This document shows positions 1 through 5,404 of a stretch of 9,171 nucleotides of DNA, piece after piece. This DNA comes from CAZCBN01 sp964496975 (GTDB taxonomy: Bacteria; Planctomycetota; Phycisphaerae; Phycisphaerales; UBA1924). Position 1 is the first letter of the stretch, and each line of letters begins with the position of its first letter. The notes under the pieces are model-generated. The model was not told where the DNA came from and ran no database searches. It was given only the letters and a program-made list of their open reading frames with translations. The stretch is taken from NCBI GenBank assembly GCA_964496975.1, contig CAZCBN010000129.1, positions 1 to 9,171 of the forward strand, in the 5' to 3' direction. Position numbers and translations under genes: made by a program.

Positions 1-8
1 CCGGGTGC
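1..8. repeat. Terminal redundancy, identical to 9164-9171 (probable circle junction)
   Basis: CCGGGTGC occurs at the first and last 8 positions of the window. Overlapping the two copies keeps the reading frame of the gene that spans the ends and leads to a sensible stop that overlaps the next start. A direct abutment without overlap would shift that gene into another frame, which runs antisensically through the next gene's coding region without a typical C-terminus. This is best explained by a circular molecule of about 9,163 bp. Confidence 0.68.
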
Positions 9-127
9 AGCTGTCCGAGGCGCCCGACGCCACCGGCACCGAAGCATCCCCCAACCGGAGTACCCCAGAGAGCGGTAACGTTGTGGAAACGGTCGAGGCG
101 CGCCCGTGGTGGCGCTGGTGGGGCTGA
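1..127 (+). CDS. C-terminal end of an HTH/coiled-coil protein (continues from 8667-9171 if the circle is closed)
   Basis: A frame read from position 2 is open until TGA at 125-127. It encodes about 41 residues, polar and Ser/Thr/Glu/Pro-rich, ending in the Trp-rich tail RPWWRWWG. No start codon lies in the window for it. The last 8 bases of the window equal the first 8, and when they are overlapped this frame continues exactly the frame of the gene running off the right end. It would add 39 codons to that gene's 168, giving 207 residues. The stop overlaps the ATG of the next gene (TGATG at 125-129), so the two are probably translationally coupled. Trp-rich C-termini of this kind are, from memory, common in HTH-plus-coiled-coil proteins of GC-rich mobile elements; their role is not known to me. 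Confidence 0.72.
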   Translation, partial: RVQLSEAPDATGTEASPNRSTPESGNVVETVEARPWWRWWG

Positions 128-753
128 TGGCGAGGGCGAAGTCGCATTCGGGGTTCCATCCCGAGCGGGACGCGGACCTGCCGCTGCTGACCCGGGTCTT
201 CCAGGTCAACCCGGAAGACGGCGGCAGCCTGATCGATCTCCTTACCGCCTCCGGGGTGAAGTTCTGGAAGGACGATGTGACGCAGGGACTTGTCGCCTAC
301 TACGTCGCCCACAAGGAGCTTCCCCCTGCCGGAACGTCGGCCTTGGCGGTGGCGACCTTCAGCCTGCAGCGCGTGATTCGGCTGGCGCAGAGGATCATGC
401 TCAGCGTGCAGCAGCGTGGCACGCTCACCTGGGGGGACATGGCCGATCTTATGTCCTACGCCGAGCGTGTCCGGCCCCCCCTCGGTTCTCTGCCCCCGCT
501 TCCGTCGATGCTGGCGGACGACGTCAACACGGCCCTGCTGCGCGTCCCCGAAGACCGCCTGAGCTACCTTGAGGAGCGAATCGTACTGGATCTCCAAGGC
601 TTGGTCGCGGGCGCGACGAGAGGCGAGGAAGCCCTCTCCGTCTGCGCCGAATGCTCCAGCGTGTTCGTGCGCCGCAGGTCGGGGGTGCAGATGTGTTCGC
701 ACCGCTGTCGTCGTCGCAAAGAGAGCAAGGACAACTACAAGAAGAAGCCCTGA
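127..753 (+). CDS. Protein with C-terminal CGNR-like zinc finger, function unknown
   Basis: The product is 208 residues if translation starts at ATG 127; GTG at 106, 109 or 118 are in-frame alternatives. ATG 127 is preferred because it overlaps the upstream stop as TGATG, with a weak GGTGGGG just before it. The N-terminal 165 residues are mostly helical with no motif I recognise. The C-terminus has Cys173-x2-Cys176-x13-Cys190-x3-Cys194 followed by a very basic tail (RRRKESKDNYKKKP). The spacing and the MCSHRC...YKKK end resemble the zinc-binding end of CGNR zinc-finger (ABATE-type) regulators, but the CGNR tetrapeptide itself is replaced by CRRR. A nucleic-acid-binding regulator is the likely role. 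It is the last gene of the unit that includes the HTH/coiled-coil gene, and is followed by a non-coding region with a hairpin at 845-865. Confidence 0.8.
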   Translation: MARAKSHSGFHPERDADLPLLTRVFQVNPEDGGSLIDLLTASGVKFWKDDVTQGLVAYYVAHKELPPAGTSALAVATFSLQRVIRLAQRIMLSVQQRGTLTWGDMADLMSYAERVRPPLGSLPPLPSMLADDVNTALLRVPEDRLSYLEERIVLDLQGLVAGATRGEEALSVCAECSSVFVRRRSGVQMCSHRCRRRKESKDNYKKKP

Positions 754-844
754 TCGGGACTTTCAGAGTACCGTGGAGGCCACTGCTGCACGTCGATACC
801 GTGAATGAACGTCCGCGCCTTGTGGCACGGCAGTTCTGATCGGC

Positions 845-865
845 GTCGGGGAAGGCCTCCCCGAC
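845..865 (+). terminator. Perfect 8-bp hairpin after the zinc-finger gene (terminator or leader hairpin)
   Basis: GTCGGGGA (845-852) pairs perfectly with TCCCCGAC (858-865) around a 5-nt loop. No run of T follows, so it is not a standard intrinsic terminator. It lies 92 nt after the upstream stop and only 8 nt before the large leader hairpin at 874-947. If it terminates transcription, the next operon would need a promoter inside a few bases, so it may instead be part of the same structured leader. Confidence 0.45.
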
Positions 866-873
866 TGCGCCCG

Positions 874-947
874 CTCCTGCTGACGTAGACCCCGGTCAGG
901 ATGGCACTTCGGTGCCTGCCTGCCGGGGTCGCGGTCTTCAGCAGGAG
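874..947 (+). promoter_or_regulatory. Large structured leader that sequesters the ribosome binding site of the SpoVG-like gene
   Basis: Four stacked perfect arms form one 74-nt hairpin: CTCCTGCTGA (874-883) with TCAGCAGGAG (938-947), GACCCCGG (888-895) with CCGGGGTC (923-930), CAGG (897-900) with CCTG (919-922), and GGCAC (903-907) with GTGCC (912-916), capped by TTCG (908-911). That is 27 base pairs, closed by a C(UUCG)G loop, the classical extra-stable tetraloop. The 3' arm contains AGGAG of the Shine-Dalgarno AGGAGG (943-948) for GTG 958. A transcript containing the whole stretch would hide its own ribosome binding site. Its ligand or trigger cannot be read from sequence. Confidence 0.75.
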
Positions 948-957
948 GACACACCGC

Positions 958-1443
958 GTGCGAGACCATCAGTTCGGCGGTACCACCCATACCCGCCCCC
1001 GTTCGCCCCACGGCGCACCCCAGCGCCAGCAGCAGCCCGTCAAGGGCGCCCCTTCCCCCGGCACCGGCAAGGTGCCCGCGCTCTCCCTGGAGCGCCTCAC
1101 CCCGACCCGCAGTGGCAACGTCCGTGCCTTCGCCACCGTGCGCGTCGGCCGCGGCGACAGTTCGATCCTGATCGACAGCTTCAAGCTCGTGAAGGAGGAC
1201 GACAAGCGCGCGTGGGTGGCGCCGCCCGCACAGGAGCGCCAGCGCGTCGATCCCCAGACCGGCCAGCCCACCACCAAGTGGTACCCGGTCGTCACCCTCC
1301 CGGCGCCGTGGCTGGCCGCGATAGAGGTGCAGATCCTCGAGGCCTGGGAGCGCTACCAGTCGACCGGCGAGCTCCCGCAGGGGACGCCCGACGCGAAGCA
1401 TCGAAGCTCCGATCCGCGGGGAGGAGGGCGACCCCGATGCTGA
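958..1443 (+). CDS. SpoVG-like nucleic-acid-binding protein
   Basis: Start GTG 958 is chosen because AGGAGG (943-948) lies 9 nt upstream; the same frame is open from an ATG at 901, but that lies inside the leader hairpin. The 161-residue product has a disordered, Arg/Gln/Pro/Gly-rich N-terminus (1-40) and a domain at about 42-133. That domain resembles SpoVG: an LSLERLTP..SGNVRAFATV strand pair, ILIDSFKLV, a VAPP segment, a longer insertion, a YPVVTLP strand and the final helix AAIEVQILEAWERY. SpoVG-family proteins bind DNA and RNA and act as global regulators; usual length is about 95 residues, so the extra N-terminus is notable. It heads the primase-helicase operon and its gene end overlaps the next start by 7 nt. 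A role in autoregulation through the leader or in single-strand handling is inference. Confidence 0.72.
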   Translation: MRDHQFGGTTHTRPRSPHGAPQRQQQPVKGAPSPGTGKVPALSLERLTPTRSGNVRAFATVRVGRGDSSILIDSFKLVKEDDKRAWVAPPAQERQRVDPQTGQPTTKWYPVVTLPAPWLAAIEVQILEAWERYQSTGELPQGTPDAKHRSSDPRGGGRPRC

Positions 1444-1838
1444 CCCTCACCGCGACCGGCACCGTCCGGTGGTCTCGTCCATCTGGTCGCCCAACCCGCC
1501 GCGCGTGGGAGGACGGCGTCGACCCCACCCTGCGTCCCTACGCGCTCGCTCTGGTGGATGCGTCGATCGACAACGCCCTGGCCATGCATCCCGGGCGCTC
1601 TCTGCGCCCCGGACATATCCTCGCGTCCGTGGCGCGCTCGCTGGAGGCGCAGGTCGAGGAGGCGCACCGGCGTCGGGATCGGGATCGCGAGCGCGCCCTG
1701 CGCCACCTGCGCGGGTGTCTCGGGGGCGACACGCCCGCATGGCGCGACCTGCTGCGACGGCGCATCGCGGCGCGCGCGATGCCCGGTCTGGTGGCATCCG
1801 CCACGACACGACCCCAGAGCGTGGGAGGCGCCAGATGA
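1437..1838 (+). CDS. Hypothetical protein, Arg/Ala-rich, between SpoVG-like and primase genes
   Basis: ATG 1437 has a clear GAGGAGGG (1421-1428) 8 nt upstream and overlaps the previous stop. The product is 133 residues. The centre (about 30-105) is helical and charged, with a run of alternating Arg/Asp/Glu (EEAHRRRDRDRERALRHL) that could form a short coiled coil. The C-terminal 25 residues look flexible. I recognise no family. The ATG of the primase gene overlaps its stop (ATGA at 1835-1838), so it is translated as part of the replication operon and may be an accessory replication factor, but nothing in the sequence proves this. Confidence 0.72.
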   Translation: MLTLTATGTVRWSRPSGRPTRRAWEDGVDPTLRPYALALVDASIDNALAMHPGRSLRPGHILASVARSLEAQVEEAHRRRDRDRERALRHLRGCLGGDTPAWRDLLRRRIAARAMPGLVASATTRPQSVGGAR

Positions 1839-2812
1839 TCACCACCGCCACCCTCGCCTGCGCCAGCTTCCGCAACCGCACCGACACCGCGCCGCGCCCC
1901 AGCGCGCCCACCTGGTCCGAGCTGCGCCACCGCCTGACCCGACACCAGATCCAGGCGTCCAAGGACGGCCCGCTCTGGTCCCCGACCCTCTACCGAGAGG
2001 GCGCAACGCGGGGCAACGCCGGGGTACTCACCCTGTCCTGCTTCGTCGCCGACGTGGACGACGGGACGCCCCCCGCCGCCCTCCTCGACCGATGGGACGG
2101 GCTGGCCTGGTGCCTCTACTCGACCCACTCCAGCACCGCCGACAAGCCGCGCTGGCGGGTCGTCTTCCCGCTGGAGGCGCCAGTCCCGGTGGCGGCCTGG
2201 CCGACCGTCTGGCGGCGCCTGACGCACCACCTGATGGACGGGCACAACGACGCGGCGACGAAAGACCCGGCGAGGATCCACTACCTTCCCGCCGCGCCGC
2301 CGGAGCGGCGCGGGGACGCCTTCGCCGACGCCCAGGACGGCGCCGCCCTCGACCCGGGCGCCTTCGACGACCCGCCCGAGATGGATCTCGCCGACCGCCT
2401 GGTGACGTTCCAGCGACGCAAGCCGCTCGCGGACCGGATCGGTGAACCGGGCAAGCCGGGCGCCGACTACGGCGACCACGCCCAGACCGTGGAACTGGTG
2501 GGGATGCTCACCGGCGCTGGTTGGAAGGTGGAGCGCGAACGGGGCGGCGCGGTGTACCTGACCCGGCCCGGCAAGCCCTCCGGCGTGTCGGGCGTGGTGG
2601 GCTGGCCAGACGATCCCGCCGCCCTGTTCTACTGCTTCACCAGTTCTGCCCCGCCATTCGAGGCCGGGCGCACCTACGACGCGTTCGGGGTCTACGCCCG
2701 CCTGCGGCATGGGGGCGACTTCCGATCGGCGGCGCGCGACCTGGCCGCGCAGGGCTTCGGGCGTCAGAGTGCCTTCGAGCGCATGGGGACCGTTCTGGGG
2801 GGTGTCCGATGA
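1835..2812 (+). CDS. Archaeo-eukaryotic-type primase (PrimPol-like)
   Basis: ATG 1835 overlaps the previous stop and has GGGAGG (1823-1828) 6 nt upstream. The 325-residue product shows the AEP catalytic signature. Motif I is the metal-binding pair Asp73-Val-Asp75 in SCFVADVDD. Motif II is His98 in YSTHSS. KPRWRVVFPLEAP (104-116) follows, and then a downstream Asp (Asp135, Asp139 or Asp144) in a segment ending ARIHYLP (146-152), as in plasmid and phage primases. The C-terminal third (about 195-325) may be a linker and helicase-contact region. The enzyme would synthesise primers on the unwound template. It is immediately followed, with overlapping ATGA, by the D5-like helicase, the usual primase-helicase pairing of mobile replicons. 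DNA polymerase activity, seen in some relatives, cannot be judged here. Confidence 0.85.
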   Translation: MITTATLACASFRNRTDTAPRPSAPTWSELRHRLTRHQIQASKDGPLWSPTLYREGATRGNAGVLTLSCFVADVDDGTPPAALLDRWDGLAWCLYSTHSSTADKPRWRVVFPLEAPVPVAAWPTVWRRLTHHLMDGHNDAATKDPARIHYLPAAPPERRGDAFADAQDGAALDPGAFDDPPEMDLADRLVTFQRRKPLADRIGEPGKPGADYGDHAQTVELVGMLTGAGWKVERERGGAVYLTRPGKPSGVSGVVGWPDDPAALFYCFTSSAPPFEAGRTYDAFGVYARLRHGGDFRSAARDLAAQGFGRQSAFERMGTVLGGVR

Positions 2813-4392
2813 GCGACGACACCCAGCAGCCCCCCACGCTGTCCAGTCTGCCCCTGACCGACGCGGGCAACGCGGAGCGGCTGATCCTGCTGCACGGCGA
2901 GCGCGTGCGCTATGTTCGGGCGTGGCGCGCCTGGCGCACCTTCGACGGCCGCACCTGGGAGGCTGGTCCCGAGATGGTGATGCGCCTGATGCGCGAGACG
3001 ACGCGCGCCACCTACGCCGCCGCCGTGGCGCTGCTTGAGGAGGGGAAGGAGATCCCCGACCCGGCCGAGCGCAAGCCGGTCGTGGACCGTGCGACGCGGC
3101 TTGCGAAGTGGGCGACCACGAGCGAGGCCACTCCGAACCTGAAGCGGGCGATCGAGCAGGCGCAGAGCTTCGAGGCGGTCGAGGCGGAACCCGACCTGTA
3201 CCACCCACGGCCGTGGGTGGTGCCGTTCCAGAACCGCGTCTGGGACCGCGGCGAGCTGCGTCCGCATCGCGCGACCGACTACTTCGAGACGCTGCTGCCG
3301 GTGGCCTACGACCCGGACGCCGACCGCACCGATCTGTACGCCTTGCTCGAGCGCATGACCGGAGGCGACGACGACCTGGCCCGCACCCTGCAGGACGTCG
3401 CGGGGTACGCGCTCTCCGGGGCCAGCTCCATGCGCGCGCTGTTCTGGCTCTACGGGCCGGCGGGGACCGGCAAGTCCACATTCGCCGAGCTGCTGCGCGC
3501 CGCACTGGGCAAGGCTGGGGCGAGTCTGGACCGGAAGCTGGTTCACGACGACGCCAAGGACGAGGAGATCGGGCGCGCGATCCGCGGCAAGCGCGCCGTC
3601 TTCCTGCCGGAGATGGGCGGCAAGCGCGTGTCGGCCGAGATCCTGAAGGGCTTGACGGGTTCCGACCCCTGGCCTTGCCGGAACCTCTACGCCAACGACA
3701 CGCACGACGTCGCGCCGACGTGGGCGGTCCTTGCGGTCAGCAACGACCCGCCCACGATGGCCGCGCACGACGAAGCCCTGCGCGAGCGCCTCCTCGCCCT
3801 GCCGTTCGTCCATCGTCTCGACGATGGTGGTGACCTCAACTTCACCGATGGGCAGCGGATCGAGGAGTACCGGCGCCGCACCGACACCGCGCTGATGGCC
3901 GGGTTCGTGGCGTGGGCGGTCGAAGGCTTGGCCCACGTCCTCAACGTGGGCGAGATCCACCGGGCCGCGTCCGTGCTGGCCCACACCCGGACCTTCTGGG
4001 AAGAGACCGACCCCCTGACCCAGTTCTGGGCGCAGAAGGATCTGCGCGCGCAGCTCGACACCGAGGAGGGCATGGGCGCCACCGTTCTGCACCAGGCGTA
4101 CCTGGCCTGGTGCGAGCAGGAGCGCGTCGCCCGACCGATGGGCCGGGGCCGAACCTTTGCGAAGGCGTGCGAGGCCGCCGGGCTGGTGAAGCAGGAGCGC
4201 GAAGCTGGCACCTTCTGGCGCCGTCCACAAGGGGGCGATGGCGGAATCAATGGCAGAATGGCAGATCAACCCCATTTTGCAACTTCTTCCATAATTGATT
4301 TCCCCGTAAGGGGCTTTACTGAAAACACCCCTCGATCTGCCATTCCACCAGCGGATGCACCATCGCCGGGGGGGCGGAGGGGCGTCCTGTGA
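2809..4392 (+). CDS. D5-like superfamily 3 helicase (phage/plasmid primase P4 family)
   Basis: ATG 2809 overlaps the primase stop, with GGGGGG (2797-2802) upstream. The product is 527 residues. The N-terminal part (about 90-190) resembles the D5 N-terminal region (NLKRAIEQAQ, VVPFQNRVWDRG, HRATDYFETLLPVAYDP). The ATPase core follows: Walker A YGPAGTGKST (215-224), Walker B region AVFLPEMGG with acidic Glu268, motif C/sensor LAVSNDPP (308-315) and a likely arginine finger in ALRERLLALPF (Arg325 or Arg327). A C-terminal helical segment (about 400-475) looks like the winged-helix end of the family. The protein should form a ring that unwinds the origin for the adjacent primase. The last 45 residues are low-complexity and are encoded by an AT-rich island containing repeats (see 4250-4345). 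GTGA overlap leads to the next gene. Confidence 0.92.
   Translation: MSDDTQQPPTLSSLPLTDAGNAERLILLHGERVRYVRAWRAWRTFDGRTWEAGPEMVMRLMRETTRATYAAAVALLEEGKEIPDPAERKPVVDRATRLAKWATTSEATPNLKRAIEQAQSFEAVEAEPDLYHPRPWVVPFQNRVWDRGELRPHRATDYFETLLPVAYDPDADRTDLYALLERMTGGDDDLARTLQDVAGYALSGASSMRALFWLYGPAGTGKSTFAELLRAALGKAGASLDRKLVHDDAKDEEIGRAIRGKRAVFLPEMGGKRVSAEILKGLTGSDPWPCRNLYANDTHDVAPTWAVLAVSNDPPTMAAHDEALRERLLALPFVHRLDDGGDLNFTDGQRIEEYRRRTDTALMAGFVAWAVEGLAHVLNVGEIHRAASVLAHTRTFWEETDPLTQFWAQKDLRAQLDTEEGMGATVLHQAYLAWCEQERVARPMGRGRTFAKACEAAGLVKQEREAGTFWRRPQGGDGGINGRMADQPHFATSSIIDFPVRGFTENTPRSAIPPADAPSPGGRRGVL
4250..4345. repeat. AT-rich island with tandem and inverted repeats in the 3' end of the helicase gene
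   Basis: ATGGCAGA is repeated in tandem at 4250-4257 and 4258-4265. GAATGGCAGATC (4256-4267) recurs as its exact reverse complement at 4334-4345, flanking about 66 bp. The enclosed DNA is markedly AT-rich compared with its surroundings (for example CATAATTGATTT near 4290-4301) and holds a small CCCC-GTAA-GGGG hairpin (4302-4313). The encoded tail is not part of the ATPase. An 8-bp tandem period does not preserve the codon frame, so the repeat is a DNA or RNA feature. It could be a protein-binding site, an unwinding element or an mRNA structure. Confidence 0.5.
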
Positions 4393-4778
4393 CCCCGGCG
4401 CAACTGATCGACCGGTGCGCCGCCTCCGGTGTCCAGCTCTGGCGGGTGGGCGCGGAGGGCATCGGCTACGATATCCCCGCCGACCTGGCCCCCGCCGTGG
4501 TCGATCGTCTGCTGTCGGCGCTGGCGACCGCCAAGCCCCGCGTCCTCCCCTTGCTCCCACCCACAGCGGGAGCCGTGGGCGACTGGAGTGCGGAACACGG
4601 GTGCCGCGTCTGGCCCGCCGGCCGCGGCGGCGTCTCGCGCGAGATGTACCTACACCCGGACGGCGGGTGGCGGTACTGGCCGCCGGGACGCCTCGACCTG
4701 GCCGACGGGCTGCGGCAACAGGCGCGGGAGCGGCGCAGGGAGATGGCGGTCCACAACGGGCAGGCGCCCGAAACGTGA
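4389..4778 (+). CDS. TubC_N docking-domain-like small protein
   Basis: Start GTG 4389 overlaps the helicase stop (GTGA) and has GGAGGGG (about 4376-4382) 6 nt upstream. The product is 129 residues. Residues 1-57 (TPAQLIDRCAASGVQLW..., a strand pair, IPADLAPAVVDRLLSALATAKPRVLPLL) match the pattern of the TubC N-terminal docking domain: helix, short beta hairpin, two helices. That domain mediates protein-protein docking in polyketide/peptide synthetases. Small stand-alone TubC_N-like proteins are also, to my knowledge, frequent directly after primase/helicase genes in mobile elements. The rest has a YLHPDGGWRYWPPG segment and a basic helix (LRQQARERRREMAV). A docking or loading partner for the helicase is a reasonable guess, not shown. 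It is the last gene of the operon. Confidence 0.75.
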   Translation: MTPAQLIDRCAASGVQLWRVGAEGIGYDIPADLAPAVVDRLLSALATAKPRVLPLLPPTAGAVGDWSAEHGCRVWPAGRGGVSREMYLHPDGGWRYWPPGRLDLADGLRQQARERRREMAVHNGQAPET

Positions 4779-4816
4779 CGCCCTCACACCCCGACCGGCT
4801 CCTCGACCGCCCCCTT

Positions 4817-4842
4817 CGCACGAAAAGGTCCATTATCGTGCG
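4817..4842. repeat. 7-bp inverted repeat around an A/T-richer loop
   Basis: CGCACGA (4817-4823) is the reverse complement of TCGTGCG (4836-4842), around the 12-nt loop AAAGGTCCATTA. The flanks CCCC (4811-4814) and GGGG (4842-4845) extend it imperfectly past a TT bulge. It lies 38 nt after the last stop of the replication operon. It may be a first transcription-stop hairpin or a binding site. Confidence 0.4.
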
Positions 4843-4886
4843 GGGTCGGAGGCCGAAAGAGTAACGGCTCCCTCCCCCTGCGTTTG

Positions 4887-4919
4887 CCTCCTCGACCGGC
4901 CGCAGCACCGGCGAGGAGG
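4887..4919 (+). terminator. Strong hairpin, candidate terminator of the replication operon
   Basis: CCTCCTCG-A-CCGG (4887-4899) pairs with CCGG-CGAGGAGG (4908-4919): 12 base pairs with one bulged A and an 8-nt loop. It is followed by GCATCTTT, a weak T-run at 4925-4927. Its position about 110 nt after the last stop of the primase-helicase operon fits a terminator, although the short T-run makes a processing or pausing hairpin possible. Confidence 0.55.
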
Positions 4920-5001
4920 GCATCTTTCCCCACCCCGACCGCTGGCGCCCCGCGTTGGGCAATCTGACGCGAAACGGGGGTTTCCGGGACGTCTCACGCG
5001 C

Positions 5002-5044
5002 GCGAGGAGTATTTCCTCGCCGCCGTAGAATGTGAGCGATCACA
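5002..5044 (+). promoter_or_regulatory. Two adjacent dyads and a -10-like box before the terminase-like gene
   Basis: GCGAGGA-GTATT-TCCTCGC (5002-5020) is a perfect 7-5-7 dyad. TGTGA-GCGA-TCACA (5031-5044) is a perfect 5-4-5 dyad. A TAGAAT box at 5026-5031 resembles a -10 element, but no -35 match stands 16-18 bp upstream; that place is occupied by the first dyad. The second dyad would then cover the transcription start. This layout fits a regulated promoter with operator sites for the gene at 5060, but the promoter assignment is weak. Confidence 0.45.
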
Positions 5045-5059
5045 CAACGGGGGAGAGGC

Positions 5060-5404
5060 ATGGGCAGACCGACGAAGAAGACGCCGGAGCGGGTCGACGC
5101 GATCCTCGCCGACCTGGAGCGCGGAGCCACGATCCGGTCTGCGTGCGCGGCCGCGGGCGTGGGCGAGACCACGCTGGCGACGTGGCGCGCGTCGGATCCC
5201 GAGCTGGCCGAGCGCATGGAGCAGGCCACCAGCCGGTGCGCCGTGCGGATGGAGAGCGCTCTGGCCGACGCCGCCGACACCGACTGGCGCGCGGCGCTGG
5301 CGTGGCTGGAGAGGCGCCGGCCCGCGGAGTGGGGTCTGCGCCAGTCCCGCGACCTGGACGCCCGGATCGGGGAACTTCTCGCCCACCTCGCGGGGCCGCG
5401 CTGA
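5060..5404 (+). CDS. Small-terminase-like helix-turn-helix protein
   Basis: ATG 5060 has a strong GGGGGAGAGG (about 5049-5058) directly upstream. The 114-residue product begins MGRPTKKTPERVDAILADL and continues with a homeodomain-like HTH (about 8-45: GATIRSACAAAGVGETTLATW). A helix of RMEQATSRCAVRMESAL type follows, and then DWRAALAWLERRRPAEWG (about 73-90). This order and the W...LERR.P..W signature match small phage-terminase-like (TerS-like) DNA-binding proteins common in phages, satellites and plasmids. Real TerS recognises packaging sites; plasmid copies may simply be DNA-binding regulators. No large terminase is present. It is followed with TGATG overlap by a small gene and is preceded by two dyads. 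Confidence 0.78.
   Translation: MGRPTKKTPERVDAILADLERGATIRSACAAAGVGETTLATWRASDPELAERMEQATSRCAVRMESALADAADTDWRAALAWLERRRPAEWGLRQSRDLDARIGELLAHLAGPR

Larger units (their letters stand above)
4779..5059. other. 281-bp non-coding region with hairpins and dyads
   Basis: I see no convincing gene. The stretch holds, in order, an inverted repeat at 4817-4842, a strong hairpin at 4887-4919, a small GAAAC/GTTTC hairpin near 4972-4984, a 7-5-7 dyad at 5002-5020, and a TGTGA-N4-TCACA dyad at 5031-5044 directly before the ribosome binding site of the next gene. It separates the replication operon from the small-terminase-like gene, so it should contain a terminator and a promoter. Confidence 0.6.

Noticed and set aside
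805..888. Possible 27-residue leader peptide upstream of the SpoVG-like gene
   Set aside because: It starts at ATG 805 without a ribosome binding site, is Arg/Pro-rich only because of base composition, and has no run of regulatory codons.
5031..5044. CRP binding site
   Set aside because: TGTGA and TCACA half sites are present, but the spacer is 4 bp, not 6; kept only as an unassigned dyad.
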